A stretch of DNA of 64,000 bases from Marthasterias glacialis (taxonomy: Eukaryota; Echinodermata; Asteroidea; Forcipulatida; Asteriidae): NCBI GenBank assembly GCA_911728455.2, contig OU452225.1, forward strand, positions 28,120,495 to 28,184,494. Reading direction: 5' to 3'. Below, piece after piece: positions 36,201-50,000 of this stretch (positions are counted from its first letter, which is position 1; each line of letters starts with the position of its first letter). The position numbers were made by a program, and so were the translations under genes. A model generated the notes under the pieces. It ran no database searches and was not told the DNA's origin. It was given only the letters and a program-made list of their open reading frames with translations.

Positions 36201-39200
36201 TCTTGTTTTCACTCTGTTACAGCTTCGTGTACAAAAGTGCCATTAGACATGCGTTTGAAGCGCATTCGGAGCAGCCCCGCTCCATGGTCGTTTCTAGGCG
36301 GAAGATGGCCCCGGCTGGCCAGGAAAACCAGATTTTCGGATGCAGGGATATGGCAGCTAACTGCAGGTACAAGAAATTTTTCTCTAGCCCCATTATTTCT
36401 GGAGTTATTGGCCGTGTCGCTGCCGACTTCTTTTTTCGGCTTTTTTAATTTTAATTTTTTGCTGGCTTCGGTTCAGCACACACGTAGCGGCCTTGGCTAT
36501 TGTTCACGTACACACAGCATGGCCGTATGCCCTGGACATTTTCGGGGTGTCCTCACTCCGTGGTCCCTGGCATCCTCCCTATTTATCCCACAGCTGCAAG
36601 ACCGGCATTTCCAGAAAGCCCATGAGCAGGGCTTTTCAACAGTGTCCGACTTGTAAGTTTCCCGCCAATACTTTGGGAGATAGAGCTGTTTCTAAGTCTC
36701 GTTTTCACTCTGTTACAGCTTCGTGTACAAAAGTGCCATTAGACATGCGTTTGAAGCGCATTCGGAGCAGCCCCGCTCCATGGTCGTTTCTAGGCGGAAG
36801 ATGGCCCTGGCTGGCCAGGAAAACCAGATTTTCGGATGCAGGGATATGGCAGCTAACTGCAGGTACAAGAAATTTTTCTCTAGCCCCATTATTTCTGGAG
36901 TTATTGGCCGTGTCGCTGCCGACTTCTTTTTTCGGCTTTTTTTAATTTTAATTTTTTGCTGGCTTCGGTTCAGCACACACGTAGCGGCCTTGGCTATTGT
37001 TCACGTACACACAGCATGGCCGTATGCCCTGGACATTTTCGGGGTGTCCTCACTCCGTGGTCCCTGGCATCCTCCCTATTTATCCCACAGCTGCAAGACC
37101 GGCATTTCCAGAAAGCCCATGAGCAGGGCTTTCCAACAGTGTCCGACTTGTCAGTTTCCCGGCAATACTTTGGGAGATAGAGCTGTTTCTAAGTCTTGTT
37201 TTCACTCTGTTACAGCTTCGTGTACAAAAGTGCCATTAGACATGCGTTTGAAGCGCATTCGGAGCAGCCCCGCTCCATGGTCGTTTCTAGGCGGAAGATG
37301 GCCCCGGCTGGCCAGGAAAACCAGATTTTCGGATGCAGGAATATGGCAGCTAATCTGGAGTTATTGGCCGTGTCGCTGCCGACTTCTTTTTTCGGCTTTT
37401 TTTAATTTTAATTTTTTGCTGGCTTCGGTTCAGCACACACGTAGCGGCCTTAGCTATTGTTGACGTAAACACAGCATGGCCGTATGCCCTGGACATTTTC
37501 GGGGTGTCCTCACTCCGTGGTCCCTGGCATCCTCCCTATTTATCCCACAGCTGCAAGACCGGCATTTCCGGAAAGCCCATGAGCAGGGCTTTCCAACAGT
37601 GTCCGACTTGTCAGTTTCCCGGCAATACTTTGGGAGATAGAGCTGTTTCTAAGTCTTGTTTTCACTCTGTTACAGCTTCGTGTACAAAAGTGCCATTAGA
37701 CATGCGTTTGAAGCGCATTCGGAGCAGCCCCGCTCCATGGTCGTTTCTAGGCGGAAGATGGCCCCGGCTGGCCAGGAAAACCAGATTTTCGGATGCAGGG
37801 ATATGGCAGCTAACTGCAGGTACAAGAAATTTTTCTCTAGCCCCATTATTTCTGGAGTTATTGGCCGTGTCGCTGCCGACTTCTTTTTTCAGCTTTTTTA
37901 ATTTTAATTTTTTGCTGGCTTCGGTTCAGCACACACGTAGCGGCCTTGGCTATTGTTCACGTACACACAGCATGGCCGTATGCCCTCGACATTTTCGGGG
38001 TGTCCTCACTCCGTGGTCCCTGGCATCCTCCCTATTTATCCCACAGCTGCAAGACCGACATTTCCAGAAAGCCCATGAGCAGGGCTTTCCAACAGTGTCC
38101 AACTTGTCAGTTTCCCGGCAATACTTTGGGAGATAGAGCTGTTTTTAAGTCTTGTTTTCACTCTGTTACAGCTTCGTGTACAACAGTGCCATTAGACATG
38201 CGTTTGAAGCGCATTCGGAGCAGCCCCGCTCCATGGTCGTTTCTAGGCGGAAGATGGCCCCGGCTGGCCAGGAAAACCAGATTTTCGGATGCAGGGATAT
38301 GGCAGCTAACTGCAGGTACAAGAAATTTTTCTCTAGCCCCATTATTTCTGGAGTTATTGGCCGTGTCGCTGCCGACTTCTTTTTTCGGCTTTTTTTAATT
38401 TTAATTTTTTGCTGGCTTCGGTTCAGCACACACGTAGCGGCCTTGGCTATTGTTCACGTACACACAGCATGGCCGTATGCCCTGGACATTTTCGGGGTGT
38501 CCTCACTCCGTGGTCCCTGGCATCCTCCCTATTTATCCCACAGCTGCAAGACCGGCATTTCCAGAAAGCCCATGAGCAGGGCTTTCCAACAGTGTCCGAC
38601 TTGTCAGTTTCCCGGCAATACTTTGGGAGATAGAGCTGTTTCTAAGTCTTGTTTTCACTCTGTTACAGCTTCGTGTACAAAAGTGCCATTAGACATGCGT
38701 TTGAAGCGCATTCGGAGCAGCCCCGCTCCATGGTCGTTTCTAGGCGGAAGATGGCCCCGGCTGGCCAGGAAAACCAGATTTTCGGATGCAGGAATATGGC
38801 AGCTAACTGCAGGTACAAGAAATTTTTCTCTAGCCCCATTATTTCTGGAGTTATTGGCCGTGTCGCTGCCGACTTCTTTTTTCGGCTTTTTTTAATTTTA
38901 ATTTTTTGCTGGCTTCGGTTCAGCACACACGTAGCGGCCTTAGCTATTGTTGACGTAAACACAGCATGGCCGTATGCCCTGGACATTTTCGGGGTGTCCT
39001 CACTCCGTGGTCCCTGGCATCCTCCCTATTTATCCCACAGCTGCAAGACCGGCATTTCCGGAAAGCCCATGAGCAGGGCTTTCCAACAGTGTCCGACTTG
39101 TCAGTTTCCCGGCAATACTTTGGGAGATAGAGCTGTTTCTAAGTCTTGTTTTCACTCTGTTACAGCTTCGTGTACAAAAGTGCCATTAGACATGCGTTTG

Positions 39201-40634
39201 AAGCGCATTCGGAGCAGCCCCGCTCCATGGTCGTTTCTAGGCGGAAGATGGCCCCGGCTGGCCAGGAAAACCAGATTTTCGGATGCAGGGATATGGCAGC
39301 TAACTGCAGGTACAAGAAATTTTTCTCTAGCCCCATTATTTCTGGAGTTATTGGCCGTGTCGCTGCCGACTTCTTTTTTCAGCTTTTTTAATTTTAATTT
39401 TTTGCTGGCTTCGGTTCAGCACACACGTAGCGGCCTTGGCTATTGTTCACGTACACACAGCATGGCCGTATGCCCTCGACATTTTCGGGGTGTCCTCACT
39501 CCGTGGTCCCTGGCATCCTCCCTATTTATCCCACAGCTGCAAGACCGGCATTTCCGGAAAGCCCATGAGCAGGGCTTTTCAACAGTGTCCGACTTGTCAG
39601 TTTCCCGGCAATACTTTGGGAGATAGAGCTGTTTCTAAGTCTTGTTTTCACTCTGTTACAGCTTCGTGTACAAAAGTGCCATTAGACATGCGTTTGAAGC
39701 GCATTCGGAGCAGCCCCGCTCCATGGTCGTTTCTAGGCGGAAGATGGCCCTGGCTGGCCAGGAAAACCAGATTTTCGGATGCAGGAATATGGCAGCTAAC
39801 TGCAGGTACAAGAAATTTTTCTCTAGCCCCATTATTTCTGGAGTTATTGGCCGTGTCGCTGCCGACTTCTTTTTTCGGCTTTTTTTAATTTTAATTTTTT
39901 GCTGGCTTCGGTTCAGCACACACGTAGCGGCCTTGGCTATTGTTCACGTACACACAGCATGGCCGTATGCCCTGGACATTTTCGGGGTGTCCTCACTTCC
40001 TGGTCCCTGGCATCCTCCCTATTTATCCCACAGCTGCAAGACCGGCATTTCCGGAAAGCCCATGAGCAGGGCTTTTCAACAGTGTCCGACTTGTCAGTTT
40101 CCCGCCAATACTTTGGGAGATAGAGCTGTTTCTAAGTCTTGTTTTCACTCTGTTACAGCTTCGTGTACAAAAGTGCCATTAGACATGCGTTTGAAGCGCA
40201 TTCGGAGCAGCCCCGCTCCATGGTCGTTTCTAGGCGGAAGATGGCCCCGGCTGGCCAGGAAAACCAGATTTTCGGATGCAGGAATATGGCAGCTAACTGC
40301 AGGTACAAGAAATTTTTCTCTAGCCCCATTATTTCTGGAGTTATTGGCCGTGTCGCTGCCGACTTCTTTTTTCGGCTTTTTTTAATTTTAATTTTTGCTG
40401 GCTTCGGTCCAGCACACACGTAGCGGCCTTAGCTATTGTTGACGTACACACAGCATGGCCGTATGCCCTGGACATTTTCGGGGTGTCCTCACTCCGTGGT
40501 CCCTGGCATCCTCCCTATTTATCCCACAGCTCCAAGACCGGTATTTCCGGAAAGCCCATGAGCAGGGCTTTCCAACAGTGTCCGACTTGTCAGTTTCCCG
40601 GCAATACTTTGGGAGATAGAGCTGTTTCTAAGTC
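33224..40634. repeat. Three-monomer HOR of 1,490 bp, five copies
   Basis: Trimers start at 33224, 34714, 36203, 37656 and 39146. In each, the first monomer has a T tract one base short followed by cggtTcagc and gttCacgtac. The second (33720, 35210, 36699, 38152, 39642) has the full T tract with the same two variants. The third (34217, 35706, 37196, 38649, 40139) mostly has gttgacgtaAacac. Spacing is 1,489-1,490 bp except for the trimer that contains the 37-bp deletion (1,453 bp). The variant cggCaatac (for ccgCcaatac) is common. One-copy variants include gaaGAgcattc (33283), cttAtttt-type changes and caaCagtgcc (38183). No gene is visible. Confidence 0.88.
37196..37655. repeat. Shortened monomer, 460 bp (37-bp deletion)
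   Basis: After atatggcagctaa (about 37341-37353) the sequence jumps to tctggagttattgg. It lacks 37 bases that in other copies include the PstI site and the acaagaaatttttctctag segment. It is the third member of its trimer and otherwise matches the 35706 and 38649 copies. It was not spread to neighbouring trimers, so the deletion is younger than this trimer expansion. Confidence 0.93.
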
Positions 40635-41131
40635 TTGTTTTCACTCTGTTACAGCTTCGTGTACAAAAGTGCCATTAGACATGCGTTTGAAGCGCATTCG
40701 GAGCAGCCCCGCTCCATGGTCGTTTCTAGGCGGAAGATGGCCCTGGCTGGCCAGGAAAACCAGATTTTCGGATGCAGGGATATGGCAGCTAACTGCAGGT
40801 ACAAGAAATTTTTCTCTAGACCCATTATTTCTGGAGTTATTGGCCGTGTCGCTGCCGACTTCTTTTTTCGGCTTTTTTTAATTTTATTTTTTTGCTGGCT
40901 TCGGTCCAGCACACACGTAGCGGCCTTAGCTATTGTTGACGTAAACACAGCATGGCCGTATGCCCTGGACATTTTCGGGGTGTCCTCACTCCGTGGTCCC
41001 TGGCATCCTCCCTATTTATCCCACAGCTCCAAGACCGGCATTTCCGGAAAGCCCATGAGCAGGGCTTTCCAACAGTGTCGGACTTGTCAGTTTCCCGGCA
41101 ATACTTTGGGAGATAGAGCTGTTTCTAAGTC
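40635..41131. repeat. Monomer tandemly duplicated with 41132
   Basis: The copy at 40635 and the next one at 41132 share gcaGggatatgg, ctctagAccc, the ttttatttttttgc tract and gttgacgtaAacac. They differ mainly near the 3' part: gtgtcGgac with cggCaatac in the first tail, and gtgtcGgac with ccgCcaataCc in the second. This type also occurs singly at 34217 and 44112. It forms the left neighbour of the hexamer block. Confidence 0.8.
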
Positions 41132-44111
41132 TTGTTTTCACTCTGTTACAGCTTCGTGTACAAAAGTGCCATTAGACATGCGTTTGAAGCGCATTCGGAG
41201 CAGCCCCGCTCCATGGTCGTTTCTAGGCGGAAGATGGCCCTGGCTGGCCAGGAAAACCAGATTTTCGGATGCAGGGATATGGCAGCTAACTGCAGGTACA
41301 AGAAATTTTTCTCTAGACCCATTATTTCTGGAGTTATTGGCCGTGTCGCTGCCGACTTCTTTTTTCGGCTTTTTTTAATTTTATTTTTTTGCTGGCTTCG
41401 GTCCAGCACACACGTAGCGGCCTTAGCTATTGTTGACGTAAACACAGCATGGCCGTATGCCCTGGACATTTTCGGGGTGTCCTCACTCCGTGGTCCCTGG
41501 CATCCTCCCTATTTATCCCACAGCTCCAAGACCGGCATTTCCGGAAAGCCCATGAGCAGGGCTTTCCAACAGTGTCGGACTTGTCGGTTTCCCGCCAATA
41601 CCTTGGGAGATAGAGCTGTTTCTAAGTCTTGTTTTCACTCTGTTACAGCTTCGTGTACAAAAGTGCCATTAGACATGCGTTTGAAGCGCATTCGGAGCAG
41701 CCCCGCTCCATGGTCGTTTCTAGGCGGAAGATGGCCCTGGCTGGCCAGGAAAACCAGATTTTCGGATGCAGGAATATGGCAGCTAACTGCAGGTACAAGA
41801 AATTTTTCTCTAGCCCCATTATTTCTGGAGTTATTGGCCGTGTCGCTGCCGACTTCTTTTTTCGGCTTTTTTTAATTTTAATTTTTTGCTGGCTTCGGTT
41901 CAGCACACACGTAGCGGCCTTGGCTATTGTTCACGTACACACAGCATGGCCGTATGCCCTCGACATTTTCAGGGTGTCCTCACTCCGTGGTCCCTGGCAT
42001 CCTCCCTATTTATCCCACAGCTGCAAGACCGGCATTTCCAGAAAGCCCATAAGCAGGGCTTTCCAACAGTGTCCGACTTGTCAGTTTCCCGGCAATACTT
42101 TGGGAGATAGAGCTGTTTCTAAGTCTTGTTTTCACTCTGTTACAGCTTCGTGTACAAAAGTGCCATTAGACATGCGTTTGAAGCGCATTCGGAGCAGCCC
42201 CGCTCCATGGTCGTTTCTAGGCGGAAGATGGCCCCGGCTGGACAGGAAAACCAGATTTTCGGATGCAGGAATATGGCAGCTAACTGCAGGTACAAGAAAT
42301 TTTTCTCTAGCCCCATTATTTCTGGAGTTATTGGCCGTGTCGCTGCCGACTTCTTTTTTCGGCTTTTTTAATTTTAATTTTTTGCTGGCTTCGGTTCAGC
42401 ACACACGTAGCGGCCTTGGCTATTGTTCACGTACACACAGCATGGCCGTATGCCCTGGACATTTTCGGGGTGTCCTCACTCCGTGGTCCCTGGCATCCTC
42501 CCTATTTATCCCACAGCTGCAAGACCGGCATTTCCGGAAAGCCCATGAGCAGGGCTTTTCAACAGTGTCCGACTTGTAAGTTTCCCGCCAATACTTTGGG
42601 AGATAGAGCTGTTTCTAAGTCTTGTTTTCACTCTGTTACAGCTTCGTGTACAAAAGTGCCATTAGACATGCGTTTGAAGCGCATTCGGAGCAGCCCCGCT
42701 CCATGGTCGTTTCTAGGCGGAAGATGGCCCCGGCTGGCCAGGAAAACCAGATTTTCGGATGCAGGAATATGGCAGCTAACTGCAGGTACAAGAAATTTTT
42801 CTCTAGCCCCATTATTTCTGGAGTTATTGGCCGTGTCGCTGCCGACTTCTTTTTTCGGCTTTTTTTAATTTTAATTTTTGCTGGCTTCGGTCCAGCACAC
42901 ACGTAGCGGCCTTAGCTATTGTTGACGTACACACAGCATGGCCGTATGCCCTGGACATTTTCGGGGTGTCCTCACTCCGTGGTCCCTGGCATCCTCCCTA
43001 TTTATCCCACAGCTCCAAGACCGGTATTTCCGGAAAGCCCATGAGCAGGGCTTTCCAACAGTGTCGGACTTGTCGGTTTCCCGCCAATACCTTGGGAGAT
43101 AGAGCTGTTTCTAAGTCTTGTTTTCACTCTGTTACAGCTTCGTGTACAAAAGTGCCATTAGACATGCGTTTGAAGCGCATTCGGAGCAGCCCCGCTCCAT
43201 GGTCGTTTCTAGGCGGAAGATGGCCCTGGCTGGCCAGGAAAACCAGATTTTCGGATGCAGGAATATGGCAGCTAACTGCAGGTACAAGAAATTTTTCTCT
43301 AGCCCCATTATTTCTGGAGTTATTGGCCGTGTCGCTGCCGACTTCTTTTTTCGGCTTTTTTTAATTTTAATTTTTTGCTGGCTTCGGTTTCAGCACACAC
43401 GTAGCGGCCTTGGCTATTGTTCACGTACACACAGCATGGCCGTATGCCCTCGACATTTTCAGGGTGTCCTCACTCCGTGGTCCCTGGCATCCTCCCTATT
43501 TATCCCACAGCTGCAAGACCGGCATTTCCAGAAAGCCCATAAGCAGGGCTTTCCAACAGTGTCCGACTTGTCAGTTTCCCGGCAATACTTTGGGAGATAG
43601 AGCTGTTTCTAAGTCTTGTTTTCACTCTGTTACAGCTTCGTGTACAAAAGTGCCATTAGACATGCGTTTGAAGCGCATTCGGAGCAGCCCCGCTCCATGG
43701 TCGTTTCTAGGCGGAAGATGGCCCCGGCTGGCCAGGAAAACCAGATTTTCGGATGCAGGGATATGGCAGCTAACTGCAGGTACAAGAAATTTTTCTCTAG
43801 CCCCATTATTTCTGGAGTTATTGGCCGTGTCGCTGCCGACTTCTTTTTTCGGCTTTTTTAATTTTAATTTTTTGCTGGCTTCGGTTCAGCACACACGTAG
43901 CGGCCTTGGCTATTGTTCACGTACACACAGCATGGCCGTATGCCCTGGACATTTTCGGGGTGTCCTCACTCCGTGGTCCCTGGCATCCTCCCTATTTATC
44001 CCACAGCTGCAAGACCGGCATTTCCGGAAAGCCCATGAGCAGGGCTTTTCAACAGTGTCCGACTTGTAAGTTTCCCGCCAATACTTTGGGAGATAGAGCT
44101 GTTTCTAAGTC
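41132..44111. repeat. Six-monomer HOR unit, copy 1 (2,980 bp)
   Basis: Starts are at 41132, 41629, 42126, 42622, 43118 and 43616. Private marks include ccaataCcttgg (41595-41606 and again at about 43084), ggctggAcagg (about 42236-42246), cttgtAagtttcc (about 42573), gaccggTattt (about 43020) and cggtTTcagc with one extra T (about 43386, giving 498 bp). All return 2,980 bp downstream. The unit looks like two diverged trimers of the preceding block fused into a hexamer. Confidence 0.9.
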
Positions 44112-47091
44112 TTGTTTTCACTCTGTTACAGCTTCGTGTACAAAAGTGCCATTAGACATGCGTTTGAAGCGCATTCGGAGCAGCCCCGCTCCATGGTCGT
44201 TTCTAGGCGGAAGATGGCCCTGGCTGGCCAGGAAAACCAGATTTTCGGATGCAGGGATATGGCAGCTAACTGCAGGTACAAGAAATTTTTCTCTAGACCC
44301 ATTATTTCTGGAGTTATTGGCCGTGTCGCTGCCGACTTCTTTTTTCGGCTTTTTTTAATTTTATTTTTTTGCTGGCTTCGGTCCAGCACACACGTAGCGG
44401 CCTTAGCTATTGTTGACGTAAACACAGCATGGCCGTATGCCCTGGACATTTTCGGGGTGTCCTCACTCCGTGGTCCCTGGCATCCTCCCTATTTATCCCA
44501 CAGCTCCAAGACCGGCATTTCCGGAAAGCCCATGAGCAGGGCTTTCCAACAGTGTCGGACTTGTCGGTTTCCCGCCAATACCTTGGGAGATAGAGCTGTT
44601 TCTAAGTCTTGTTTTCACTCTGTTACAGCTTCGTGTACAAAAGTGCCATTAGACATGCGTTTGAAGCGCATTCGGAGCAGCCCCGCTCCATGGTCGTTTC
44701 TAGGCGGAAGATGGCCCTGGCTGGCCAGGAAAACCAGATTTTCGGATGCAGGAATATGGCAGCTAACTGCAGGTACAAGAAATTTTTCTCTAGCCCCATT
44801 ATTTCTGGAGTTATTGGCCGTGTCGCTGCCGACTTCTTTTTTCGGCTTTTTTTAATTTTAATTTTTTGCTGGCTTCGGTTCAGCACACACGTAGCGGCCT
44901 TGGCTATTGTTCACGTACACACAGCATGGCCGTATGCCCTCGACATTTTCAGGGTGTCCTCACTCCGTGGTCCCTGGCATCCTCCCTATTTATCCCACAG
45001 CTGCAAGACCGGCATTTCCAGAAAGCCCATAAGCAGGGCTTTCCAACAGTGTCCGACTTGTCAGTTTCCCGGCAATACTTTGGGAGATAGAGCTGTTTCT
45101 AAGTCTTGTTTTCACTCTGTTACAGCTTCGTGTACAAAAGTGCCATTAGACATGCGTTTGAAGCGCATTCGGAGCAGCCCCGCTCCATGGTCGTTTCTAG
45201 GCGGAAGATGGCCCCGGCTGGACAGGAAAACCAGATTTTCGGATGCAGGAATATGGCAGCTAACTGCAGGTACAAGAAATTTTTCTCTAGCCCCATTATT
45301 TCTGGAGTTATTGGCCGTGTCGCTGCCGACTTCTTTTTTCGGCTTTTTTAATTTTAATTTTTTGCTGGCTTCGGTTCAGCACACACGTAGCGGCCTTGGC
45401 TATTGTTCACGTACACACAGCATGGCCGTATGCCCTGGACATTTTCGGGGTGTCCTCACTCCGTGGTCCCTGGCATCCTCCCTATTTATCCCACAGCTGC
45501 AAGACCGGCATTTCCGGAAAGCCCATGAGCAGGGCTTTTCAACAGTGTCCGACTTGTAAGTTTCCCGCCAATACTTTGGGAGATAGAGCTGTTTCTAAGT
45601 CTTGTTTTCACTCTGTTACAGCTTCGTGTACAAAAGTGCCATTAGACATGCGTTTGAAGCGCATTCGGAGCAGCCCCGCTCCATGGTCGTTTCTAGGCGG
45701 AAGATGGCCCCGGCTGGCCAGGAAAACCAGATTTTCGGATGCAGGAATATGGCAGCTAACTGCAGGTACAAGAAATTTTTCTCTAGCCCCATTATTTCTG
45801 GAGTTATTGGCCGTGTCGCTGCCGACTTCTTTTTTCGGCTTTTTTTAATTTTAATTTTTGCTGGCTTCGGTCCAGCACACACGTAGCGGCCTTAGCTATT
45901 GTTGACGTACACACAGCATGGCCGTATGCCCTGGACATTTTCGGGGTGTCCTCACTCCGTGGTCCCTGGCATCCTCCCTATTTATCCCACAGCTCCAAGA
46001 CCGGTATTTCCGGAAAGCCCATGAGCAGGGCTTTCCAACAGTGTCGGACTTGTCGGTTTCCCGCCAATACCTTGGGAGATAGAGCTGTTTCTAAGTCTTG
46101 TTTTCACTCTGTTACAGCTTCGTGTACAAAAGTGCCATTAGACATGCGTTTGAAGCGCATTCGGAGCAGCCCCGCTCCATGGTCGTTTCTAGGCGGAAGA
46201 TGGCCCTGGCTGGCCAGGAAAACCAGATTTTCGGATGCAGGAATATGGCAGCTAACTGCAGGTACAAGAAATTTTTCTCTAGCCCCATTATTTCTGGAGT
46301 TATTGGCCGTGTCGCTGCCGACTTCTTTTTTCGGCTTTTTTTAATTTTAATTTTTTGCTGGCTTCGGTTTCAGCACACACGTAGCGGCCTTGGCTATTGT
46401 TCACGTACACACAGCATGGCCGTATGCCCTCGACATTTTCAGGGTGTCCTCACTCCGTGGTCCCTGGCATCCTCCCTATTTATCCCACAGCTGCAAGACC
46501 GGCATTTCCAGAAAGCCCATAAGCAGGGCTTTCCAACAGTGTCCGACTTGTCAGTTTCCCGGCAATACTTTGGGAGATAGAGCTGTTTCTAAGTCTTGTT
46601 TTCACTCTGTTACAGCTTCGTGTACAAAAGTGCCATTAGACATGCGTTTGAAGCGCATTCGGAGCAGCCCCGCTCCATGGTCGTTTCTAGGCGGAAGATG
46701 GCCCCGGCTGGCCAGGAAAACCAGATTTTCGGATGCAGGGATATGGCAGCTAACTGCAGGTACAAGAAATTTTTCTCTAGCCCCATTATTTCTGGAGTTA
46801 TTGGCCGTGTCGCTGCCGACTTCTTTTTTCGGCTTTTTTAATTTTAATTTTTTGCTGGCTTCGGTTCAGCACACACGTAGCGGCCTTGGCTATTGTTCAC
46901 GTACACACAGCATGGCCGTATGCCCTGGACATTTTCGGGGTGTCCTCACTCCGTGGTCCCTGGCATCCTCCCTATTTATCCCACAGCTGCAAGACCGGCA
47001 TTTCCGGAAAGCCCATGAGCAGGGCTTTTCAACAGTGTCCGACTTGTAAGTTTCCCGCCAATACTTTGGGAGATAGAGCTGTTTCTAAGTC
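44112..47091. repeat. Six-monomer HOR unit, copy 2 (2,980 bp)
   Basis: Starts are at 44112, 44609, 45106, 45602, 46098 and 46596 and reproduce copy 1 in order and in its rare variants: ggctggAcagg (about 45216-45226), cggtTTcagc (about 46366) and gaccggTattt (about 46000). I noticed no difference between the copies inside the matched range, which runs from about 41110 to 44230 and from there plus 2,980. The match stops in the monomer at 47092, which has gcaggAatatgg and ctagCcc where copy 1's successor has gcaggGatatgg and ctagAccc. Confidence 0.9.
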
Positions 47092-50000
47092 TTGTTTTCA
47101 CTCTGTTACAGCTTCGTGTACAAAAGTGCCATTAGACATGCGTTTGAAGCGCATTCGGAGCAGCCCCGCTCCATGGTCGTTTCTAGGCGGAAGATGGCCC
47201 TGGCTGGCCAGGAAAACCAGATTTTCGGATGCAGGAATATGGCAGCTAACTGCAGGTACAAGAAATTTTTCTCTAGCCCCATTATTTCTGGAGTTATTGG
47301 CCGTGTCGCTGCCGACTTCTTTTTTCGGCTTTTTTTAATTTTAATTTTTTGCTGGCTTCGGTTCAGCACACACGTAGCGGCCTTGGCTATTGTTCACGTA
47401 CACACAGCATGGCCGTATGCCCTCGACATTTTCAGGGTGTCCTCACTCCGTGGTCCCTGGCATCCTCCCTATTTACCCCACAGCTGCAAGACCGGCATTT
47501 CCAGAAAGCCCATAAGCAGGGCTTTCCAACAGTGTCCGACTTGTCAGTTTCCCGGCAATACTTTGGGAGATAGAGCTGTTTCTAAGTCTTGTTTTCACTC
47601 TGTTACAGCTTCGTGTACAAAAGTGCCATTAGACATGCGTTTGAAGCGCATTCGGAGCAGCCCGCTCCATGGTCGTTTCTAGGCGGAAGATGGCCCCGGC
47701 TGGCCAGGAAAACCAGATTTTCGGATGCAGGAATATGGCAGCTAACTGCAGGTACAAGAAAATTTTCTCTAGCCCCATTATTTCTGGAGTTATTGGCCGT
47801 GTCGCTGCCGACTTCTTTTTTCGGCTTTTTTTAATTTTAATTTTTGCTGGCTTCGGTCCAGCACACACGTAGCGGCCTTAGCTATTGTTGACGTACACAC
47901 AGCATGGCCGTATGCCCTGGACATTTTCGGGGTGTCCTCACTCCGTGGTCCCTGGCATCCTCCCTATTTATCTCACAGCTCCAAGACCGGTATTTCCGGA
48001 AAGCCCATGAGCAGGGCTTTCCAACAGTGTCCGACTTGTCAGTTTCCCGGCAATACTTTGGGAGATAGAGCTGTTTCTAAGTCTTGTTTTCACTCTGTTA
48101 CAGCTTCGTGTACAAAAGTGCCATTAGACATGCGTTTGAAGTGCATTCGGAGCAGCCCCGCTCCATGGTCGTTTCTAGGCGGAAGATGGCCCTGGCTGGC
48201 CAGTAAAACCAGATTTTCGGATGCAGGGATATGGCAGCTAACTACAGGTACAAGAAATTTTTCTCTAGACCCATTATTTCTGGAGTTATTGGCCGTGTCG
48301 CTGCCGACTTCTTTTTTCGGCTTTTTTTAATTTTTTTTTTTTGCTGGCTTCGGTCCAGCACACACGTAGCGGCCTTAGCTATTGTTGACGTAAACACAGC
48401 ATGGCCGTATGCCCTGGACATTTTCGGGGTGTCCTCACTCCGTGGTCCCTGGCATCCTCCCTATTTATCCCACAGCTCCAAGACCGGCATTTCCGGAAAG
48501 CCCATGAGCAGGGCTTTCCAACAGTGTCGGACTTGTCGGTTTCCCGCCAATACTTTGGGAGATAGAGCTGTTTCTAAGTCTTGTTTTCACTCTGTTACAG
48601 CTTCGTGTACAAAAGTGCCATTAGACATGCGTTTGAAGCGCATTCGGAGCAGCCCCGCTCCATGGTCGTTTCTAGGCGGAAGATGGCCCTGGCTGGCCAG
48701 GAAAACCAGATTTTCGGATGCAGGGATATGGCAGCTAACTGCAGGTACAAGAAATTTTTCTCTAGCCCCATTATTTCTGGAGTTATTGGCCGTGTCGCTG
48801 CCGACTTCTTTTTTCGGCTTTTTTTAATTTTAATTTTTTGCTGGCTTCGGTTCAGCACACACGTAGCGGCCTTGGCTATTGTTCACGTACACACAGCATG
48901 GCCGTATGCCCTGGACATTTTCGGGGTGTCCTCACTCCGTGGTCCCTGGCATCCTCCCTATTTATCCCACAGCTGCAAGACCGGCATTTCCGGAAAGCCC
49001 ATGAGCAGGGCTTTTCAACAGTGTCCGACTTGTAAGTTTCCCGCCAATACTGTGGGAGATAGAGCTGTTTCTAAGTCTTGTTTTCACTCTGTTACAGCTT
49101 CGTGTACAAAAGTGCCATTAGACATGCGTTTGAAGCGCATTCGGAGCAGCCCCGCTCCATGGTCGTTTCTAGGCGGAAGATGGCCCTGGCTGGCCAGTAA
49201 AACCAGATTTTCGGATGCAGGGATATGGCAGCTAACTGCAGGTACAAGAAATTTTTCTCTAGACCCATTATTTCTGGAGTTATTGGCCGTGTCGCTGCCG
49301 ACTTCTTTTTTCGGCTTTTTTTAATTTTTTTTTTTTGCTGGCTTCGGTCCAGCACACACGTAGCGGCCTTAGCTATTGTTGACGTAAACACAGCATGGCC
49401 GTATGCCCTGGACATTTTCGGGGTGTCCTCACTCCGTGGTCCCTGGCATCCTCCCTATTTATCCCACAGCTCCAAGACCGGCATTTCCGGAAAGCCCATG
49501 AGCAGGGCTTTCCAACAGTGTCGGACTTGTCGGTTTCCCGCCAATACTTTGGGAGATAGAGCTGTTTCTAAGTCTTGTTTTCACTCTGTTACAGCTTCGT
49601 GTACAAAAGTGCCATTAGACATGCGTTTGAAGCGCATTCGGAGCAGCCCCGCTCCATGGTCGTTTCTAGGCGGAAGATGGCCCTGGCTGGCCAGGAAAAC
49701 CAGATTTTCGGATGCAGGAATATGGCAGCTAACTGCAGGTACAAGAAATGTTTCTATATCCCCATTATTTTTGGAGTTATTGGCCGTGTCGCTGCCGACT
49801 TCTTTTTTCGGCTTTTTTAATTTTAATTTTTTGCTGGCTTCGGTTCAGCACACACGTAGCGGCCTTGGCTATTGTTGACGTACACACAGCATGGCCGTAT
49901 GCCCTGGACATTTTCGGGGTGTCCTCACTCCGTGGTCCCTGGCATCCTCCCTATTTATCCCACAGCTGCAAGACCGGCATTTCCAGAAAGCCCATGAGCA

